NCBI GenBank assembly: GCA_023473845.1
Contig: JAMCYA010000012.1
Location: 3,474 to 12,622 of the forward strand
Direction of reading: 5' to 3'
Length of the DNA: 9,149 nucleotides
Source of the DNA: Patescibacteria group bacterium
GTDB taxonomy: Bacteria; Patescibacteriota; Doudnabacteria; UBA920
The translations under genes and the position numbers were made by a program. Of the stretch, positions 5,817 through 9,149 are shown piece by piece. Under the pieces are notes generated by a model. It made no database searches. It saw only the letters and a list, made by a program, of their open reading frames with translations, and was not told where the DNA came from. Numbering within the stretch: position 1 is the first letter of the stretch; each line of letters starts with the position of its first letter.

Positions 5817-7047
5817 GGTTTTTGTTTATATAGTCAAAAAATTTATCTGCAGGCAGCAGTCGGGCCTCGGCTTCGCTGCGCTTTTTCACCTCGACGCTGC
5901 CGCTTTCCACGGTCTTGCCGGAAACCACGGCGCGGTAAGGCAGGCCAATCAGGTCTGCGTCTGCAAACTTAACCCCGGGACTCGCATCCCTGTCATCATA
6001 TAATACCTCAATTCCAGCCTTAAGTAAATCCTGATACAGCTGTTCCGCTGCCTTTTCCCCGCCTTTTAAGGCCAAAAGGTGGACACGGAACGGGGCCACG
6101 TTTTCCGGCCAGATTATGCCTTTGTCATCGTGGAATTTTTCCGCCAGCACGCCCATCACCCGGGAGGTACCCAAACCATAGCAACCCATAAGCACTGTTT
6201 TTTTGGTGCCGTCCGCCGCAGTGTATTGTAAATTAAAGGCTGAGGAGTACTTGTCCTGAAGCTTGAAGATGTTTCCGACTTCCGAAGCTCGCGTTTCGCG
6301 CCATTCGGTCTTGCCGCAATTGGTGCATTCCGCGCCCGCTTCAAAAATTTCTTTATTTTTGGCCAGCCGGCATTTGCTGCAAATATAAATCGTGTCTTCG
6401 CCGCTTTCAATCTCTACCTGGTATTCGTGCGAGTATTTGGAAAAAGTGCCGCCGCTGGCTTCGGTCAACAGCGCGTCCAGGCCCAGGCGTTTGTAAATTT
6501 TTTCATACGCGGGCATGACTTGGCCGTTGTAGTAACTTTCCAAATCCGCCGCATCCGCATGGAAGCTGTATAAATCTTTCATCCGGAACTCGCGGCCGCG
6601 CAACAGCCCGGATTTCGCCCGGGGCTCGTCGCGGAATTTGGTCTGAATCTGGTAAACAGCCAAGGGCAAATCCTTATAGCTAGAAATTATGCTCTGAGCC
6701 GCGGGCGTAACAATTTCCTCATGCGTGGGGCCGAGAGCATATTCGCTGCCGTGCTGGGACTTAACCTTAAACAGCACATCCAGGCCGGTCCAACGGCCGG
6801 TCGCCAGCCAGTTCTCTTTCGGGTGCAACACGGGCATGAACATTTCCGCTGCGTTAATCGCGTTCATTTCCTGGCGCACAATATTTTCAATTTTGGACAA
6901 GACCCTAAGACCCAGGGGCAAAAAATCGTACACCCCGGCCAGGACTTTTTGCACAAAACCGCCCTGCTCCAGGATGCGGGCATTCACGCTCACATCGTCT
7001 GCGGGAGCGGTTTTGGAAGTTTTTAGAAAATAGCACGCTTGTCTCAT
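5809..7047 (-). CDS. proS: Prolyl-tRNA synthetase, short form without INS editing domain
   Basis: ProRS is a class II synthetase that charges tRNA-Pro with proline. Motif 1 lies around 53-76, the TxE loop is GPTHEE at 106-111, motif 2 is TKFRDEPR...GREFRMKDLYSFH at 136-163, and motif 3 is MGCYGLGTSRVMGVLAEK at 287-304. The anticodon-binding domain occupies about 318-412 (ending in DDRDASPGVKFADADLIGLP and a short tail). Standard bacterial ProRS is about 570 residues and carries a roughly 180-residue INS domain between motifs 2 and 3 that hydrolyses Ala-tRNA-Pro. Here that place holds only about 40 residues with two Cys pairs, CSKC (223-226) and CTNC (241-244), probably a zinc knuckle. The ATG overlaps the rseP stop as ATGA, and a weak AAAGG lies 6 bases upstream, so coupling to rseP is likely. 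Confidence 0.96.
   Translation of the reverse strand: MRQACYFLKTSKTAPADDVSVNARILEQGGFVQKVLAGVYDFLPLGLRVLSKIENIVRQEMNAINAAEMFMPVLHPKENWLATGRWTGLDVLFKVKSQHGSEYALGPTHEEIVTPAAQSIISSYKDLPLAVYQIQTKFRDEPRAKSGLLRGREFRMKDLYSFHADAADLESYYNGQVMPAYEKIYKRLGLDALLTEASGGTFSKYSHEYQVEIESGEDTIYICSKCRLAKNKEIFEAGAECTNCGKTEWRETRASEVGNIFKLQDKYSSAFNLQYTAADGTKKTVLMGCYGLGTSRVMGVLAEKFHDDKGIIWPENVAPFRVHLLALKGGEKAAEQLYQDLLKAGIEVLYDDRDASPGVKFADADLIGLPYRAVVSGKTVESGSVEVKKRSEAEARLLPADKFFDYINKNQN
5825..5837 (-). promoter_or_regulatory. Possible promoter elements for mreBCD-mrdA inside the proS end (tentative)
   Basis: Reading the minus strand, TTGACT (5832-5837, five of six matches to a -35 box) and an overlapping TATAAA (5825-5830, -10-like) occur just before the inverted repeat. 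They cannot pair with each other at normal spacing, and neither has a convincing partner: 17 bases after TTGACT comes only AATTAA, and 17 bases before TATAAA only CTGCAG. In an AT-rich stretch such matches arise easily, so this is a weak suggestion that the shape genes may have their own promoter. Confidence 0.18.
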
Positions 7048-8165
7048 AGGAAGCCTTTCACGTCTTTAATGGTTACTAAAATCATGACTAAAATCAAAAA
7101 GACAAAACCGACTGTGTTAATCCACTGTTCCACTTGCTGGTTGTTGCGCCGGCCGCGCATTTTCTCCACCAGCAGCAAAACCACCCGACCGCCATCCAGG
7201 GCCGGAAAGGGCAAAATATTTAAAATGGCCAGGTTCAAGCTCAGCGTGGCTGTAAACTGCATGAGGTAAATTATACCCATGCGCCCCACTTCGCCGGTCA
7301 ACTGGGCAATCTTAACAGGCCCTCCCACGCTATTTAGGCTTATTTTGCCCCGCAGCAAACGTTGTAAGCCGTCAAAAATATTCGCAGTCTGGATAGCCGT
7401 GGCTTTAGCGCCGACATAGGGTGCCACGTACCAAGGCACGGTTAACTTACCGAAACTGGTCAGGCTCATGCCGGTCGGGCCTTGGTCAGCAGGAGGACTG
7501 GCCAGGGACTGAACCCGGATATCCTTTTCCTGGTTCAGGCGTTTGATTTTCAAGTCAAACAGCTGGCCCGCGCGGCTCCGGATGTAATCCCTCAGCTCTG
7601 AGGCGTTGGCAAAATTTTGCCCGTCCACGGATAAAATTATGTCGCCGGGCATTACCCCCGCTTTTTCCGCCGGATAATCCTTCACCAGCCCATCCACTCC
7701 AATCTGCATGTTTTCCAGCTGGGCGAACTTGGAAAAATCCTTAGGATTATCAATTCCGGCCGGCAGGCCGATAATTAAGGCTGCAGAAAGCAGCACCCAG
7801 GCCAGCACGATATTCATGCCCACACCGGCCACCAAAGTCAGTAGACGGCCAAAAAAAGGCCGATTGATGAAACTTTTAGGATTTTCTTTTTCTTCGTTGT
7901 TCTCGCCTAAAATCCGGACGAAACCGCCGAACGGAATCCAGTTGACGGAGTATACCGTGTTTTCCTTATCTGCGACTTCCTTGTGCCCCCACACCATCTT
8001 CCACTTGCCGGCAATTTTTTGCAGGCCCAGCAGCCTGGGCGGAAAACCGAAACCAAACTCTTCAACTTGCATGCCGCTTTTTTTGGCTGCAAAAAAATGC
8101 CCAGACTCGTGGGCTAAAACCAGCACCCCCAAAACTAAAATAAAAATTACGGCTGTAAACAGCAT
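7044..8165 (-). CDS. rseP: RseP-type site-2 zinc metalloprotease (M50 family)
   Basis: This is an intramembrane protease that cuts substrates within their membrane segments; in other bacteria the targets are anti-sigma factors and leftover signal peptides. The zinc motif HExxH is HESGH at 19-23 in the first membrane helix. The conserved VYSVNWIPFGGFVRILGE is at 71-88, a second hydrophobic region at about 108-133, one PDZ domain at about 155-225 (AEKAGVMPGDIILSVDGQ), and the third zinc-ligand motif NILPFPALDGG at 316-326 near the C-terminus, followed by a last helix at 350-366. With 373 residues and one PDZ domain it is the short form; E. coli RseP is about 450 with two. The start is 28 bases after frr, in an AT-rich spacer without a Shine-Dalgarno sequence. 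The stop overlaps proS. The substrate here is unknown. Confidence 0.95.
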   Translation of the reverse strand: MLFTAVIFILVLGVLVLAHESGHFFAAKKSGMQVEEFGFGFPPRLLGLQKIAGKWKMVWGHKEVADKENTVYSVNWIPFGGFVRILGENNEEKENPKSFINRPFFGRLLTLVAGVGMNIVLAWVLLSAALIIGLPAGIDNPKDFSKFAQLENMQIGVDGLVKDYPAEKAGVMPGDIILSVDGQNFANASELRDYIRSRAGQLFDLKIKRLNQEKDIRVQSLASPPADQGPTGMSLTSFGKLTVPWYVAPYVGAKATAIQTANIFDGLQRLLRGKISLNSVGGPVKIAQLTGEVGRMGIIYLMQFTATLSLNLAILNILPFPALDGGRVVLLLVEKMRGRRNNQQVEQWINTVGFVFLILVMILVTIKDVKGFL

Positions 8166-8190
8166 TCTGGTATTGAAATTAATTTTTTAC
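8166..8190 (-). promoter_or_regulatory. AT-rich leader element before rseP
   Basis: The plus strand reads TATTGAAATTAATTTTTT at 8171-8188. The same kind of sequence precedes frr and mreB (ATTGA followed by an A/T-rich stretch and TTAATTTT). No stem or G-C-rich hairpin follows frr, so this is not a terminator. It may act as an A/U-rich translation enhancer in place of a Shine-Dalgarno sequence; that role is inferred. Confidence 0.3.
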
Positions 8191-8193
8191 GGG

Positions 8194-8751
8194 CTAGACG
8201 GTCATAACCTCTTCTTCTTTGGCCACGCCGTGCTGTTTTATCTCTTCGTTATATTTGTCTACCAGTTCCTGCAATTTTTTTTGGCCGCGGGCCAGGTCGT
8301 CTTTGGAAATTTTGCCGTCGCTTTCGGCCTTCTTCATTTCTTTAATTACGCCTTCGCGGGCGTTGCGCAGGCCAATCCGGCCCTTTTCGGCAATCTGCCC
8401 CACCAATTTTACCATATCCCGGCGCCGTTCTTCGTTCAGCGGCGGCAAAATAATCCGAATGACCGTGCCGTCATTCGATGGGTTAAAACCCAAATTAGCC
8501 TGCTGAATAGCCTTCTCAATTGACTGCAGCTGGCCTTTGTCCCAGGGCGAAATTACCAGCGTCCTAGCATCCGACACGGTCACGCTGGCCACATGCTCAA
8601 TAGGCATGCGCGCGCCGTAACTTTCCACGGTAACCGTATTAAGCAGCGCGGGATTGGCCCTGCCCGTCCGCACGCCGGACAGTTCGTGCAAAAAATGTTC
8701 CATTGCTTTTTCAAAATTTGCCTTATGGGCTGTAAGTATTTGTTCAATCAT
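8194..8751 (-). CDS. frr: Ribosome recycling factor
   Basis: RRF splits the post-termination ribosome together with EF-G in the cytosol. The 185 residues match the family length exactly. Domain I is the three-helix bundle (about 1-30 and 104-185), and domain II is the small beta domain between. Diagnostic stretches are GVRTGRANPALL at 26-37, the middle ISPWDKGQLQSIEKAI at 67-82, and PPLNEERRRDMVK at 103-115. The arginines of IGLRNAREG (Arg129, Arg132) align with the functionally important pair in E. coli RRF. The ATG lies 22 bases after the upstream propeller gene, with no Shine-Dalgarno sequence, in an AT-rich leader. pyrH and tsf, common upstream neighbours, are absent here, and the next gene is rseP rather than uppS. 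Confidence 0.98.
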   Translation of the reverse strand: MIEQILTAHKANFEKAMEHFLHELSGVRTGRANPALLNTVTVESYGARMPIEHVASVTVSDARTLVISPWDKGQLQSIEKAIQQANLGFNPSNDGTVIRIILPPLNEERRRDMVKLVGQIAEKGRIGLRNAREGVIKEMKKAESDGKISKDDLARGQKKLQELVDKYNEEIKQHGVAKEEEVMTV

Positions 8752-8773
8752 GGGAATATTGAATTAATTTTGA
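8752..8773 (-). promoter_or_regulatory. AT-rich leader element before frr
   Basis: The plus strand reads AATATTGAATTAATTTTGAT at 8755-8774. It resembles the spacers before rseP and mreB. No -10/-35 pair or Shine-Dalgarno sequence is evident. It could be a non-Shine-Dalgarno translation leader or simply the AT-rich filler typical of this genome. Confidence 0.3.
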
Positions 8774-9149
8774 TTACTGCTGCTGTAAAAAGATGCCGGC
8801 ATACGCAATCTGCGGCAAGTCCGGGTCCACCACCAGATAGTTAACGGAGCCGGGCGTAGCCAAATTCTGCGTTTGCCAGGTACTGCCGCCGTCCACAGTT
8901 TTGTACACAGTCGAGCCCACGCTGGTATACACAATGTTGCTGCTGCTTCGCGCTACGGCAATTGAACGGGCAAGGGCAGCACTTTTGTTTACGGGCAAGG
9001 GCACATACTGCCAGGTGCTGCCGCCATCTTGGGTTTTGTACAAGCCTTGGTCCGTGGTCATATAAATCAGATTGCCGGTATACACGTCCACAAAAAACTG
9101 GTTAAACCCCCTGACGGCATCGGTATTATATTCCATTTGCTGCCAGCTG
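8774..9149 (-). CDS. Asp-box (BNR/Ycf48-like) beta-propeller protein, C-terminal fragment
   Basis: The frame is open to the right edge, so only the last 125 codons are present and the Met at 9134-9136 is internal (it is preceded in frame by SWQQ). Two full Asp-box motifs, YKTQDGGSTWQ and YKTVDGGSTWQ, lie 45 residues apart, and the SWQQ at the edge marks a third, 44 residues upstream. This S/T-x-D-x-G-x-T-W turn repeats in the blades of sialidase, VPS10 and Ycf48-type propellers. Such proteins are often exported, but the N-terminus with any signal peptide is out of view. The protein ends in a plain FLQQQ with no anchor. No catalytic function can be assigned. The gene is 22 bases upstream of frr and possibly not functionally related to it. 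Confidence 0.85.
   Translation of the reverse strand, partial: SWQQMEYNTDAVRGFNQFFVDVYTGNLIYMTTDQGLYKTQDGGSTWQYVPLPVNKSAALARSIAVARSSSNIVYTSVGSTVYKTVDGGSTWQTQNLATPGSVNYLVVDPDLPQIAYAGIFLQQQ
8873..9042 (-). repeat. Direct DNA repeat encoding Asp-box motifs
   Basis: Two 35-base units, 8873-8907 and 9008-9042, share most positions (both read TGCCAGGT, then CTGCCGCC, then TTTTGTACA on the plus strand). They are 135 bases apart, a whole number of codons, and a third partial copy begins at 9140. The repeat is explained by the repeated protein motif (YKT-x-DGGSTWQ) within the propeller gene and is not a mobile or regulatory repeat. Confidence 0.75.

Noticed and set aside
8190..8196. Intrinsic terminator after frr
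   Set aside because: There is a T-rich run on the plus strand near 8183-8188 but no G-C-rich stem before it in the direction of transcription.
7708..8523. Long plus-strand open frame (271 codons) opposite rseP and frr
   Set aside because: It crosses the junction of two strongly conserved minus-strand genes, its translation is low-complexity Ser/Phe/Leu-rich, and it matches no family I know. It is a shadow frame.
8873..9149. Repeats near the right edge as a CRISPR or tandem DNA repeat
   Set aside because: The spacing is a whole number of codons and the copies coincide with Asp-box protein motifs inside an open frame, so protein structure explains them.
1..9149. A new defence, mobile or biosynthetic system
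   Set aside because: Every gene but the two edge fragments belongs to a familiar housekeeping family in a familiar order. I saw no transposase, integrase, nuclease, toxin-antitoxin pair, tRNA or array, so I do not claim one.

Overview
The window is a compact block of housekeeping genes. All nine genes lie on the minus strand, with spacers of 4 to 40 bases or 4-base ATGA overlaps. Base composition looks near half GC by eye, with AT-rich spacers. Three things suggest a member of the Candidate Phyla Radiation (Patescibacteria): frr, rseP and proS follow each other without the uppS, cdsA and dxr genes that often lie between frr and rseP; the prolyl-tRNA synthetase is only 412 residues long and has no INS editing domain; and FolD and the membrane protein at the left edge look CPR-like to me from memory. 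TGA ends rseP and the PBP2 gene, so this is not a code-25 lineage (Gracilibacteria, Absconditabacteria). The lineage is an inference, not shown by a marker gene.

In transcription order (right to left) the window holds: the end of an Asp-box beta-propeller protein (8774-9149, cut by the edge); frr, ribosome recycling factor; rseP, site-2 zinc protease; proS, prolyl-tRNA synthetase; an AT-rich 14-bp inverted repeat across the proS stop; mreB, mreC, mreD and mrdA (PBP2), the lateral-wall elongation machinery; folD, one-carbon folate metabolism; and the start of a membrane-anchored protein with a carboxypeptidase-regulatory-like domain (1-551, cut by the edge). The last gene begins 4 bases after folD.

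The genes fall into two groups. Upstream are translation and membrane proteolysis (frr, rseP, proS). Downstream is rod-shape morphogenesis: MreB filaments, the MreC and MreD membrane scaffold and the PBP2 transpeptidase. A rod-shaped cell with a peptidoglycan wall is implied. RodA, the usual glycosyltransferase partner of PBP2, is not in the window; folD takes the place after mrdA.

The main anomaly is in mrdA. One extra A in a run of six (2428-2433) splits it into two frames. Removing one base restores a 656-residue PBP2 with all catalytic motifs, so an assembly or sequencing error is the simplest explanation, though a real mutation cannot be excluded. Other points of note are the editing-less, zinc-knuckle ProRS, altered FolD motifs, and a similar AT-rich element before frr, rseP and mreB. 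I saw no mobile element, CRISPR array, tRNA or rRNA, and no clear new defence or biosynthetic system. No stretch over 300 bases lacks a gene.
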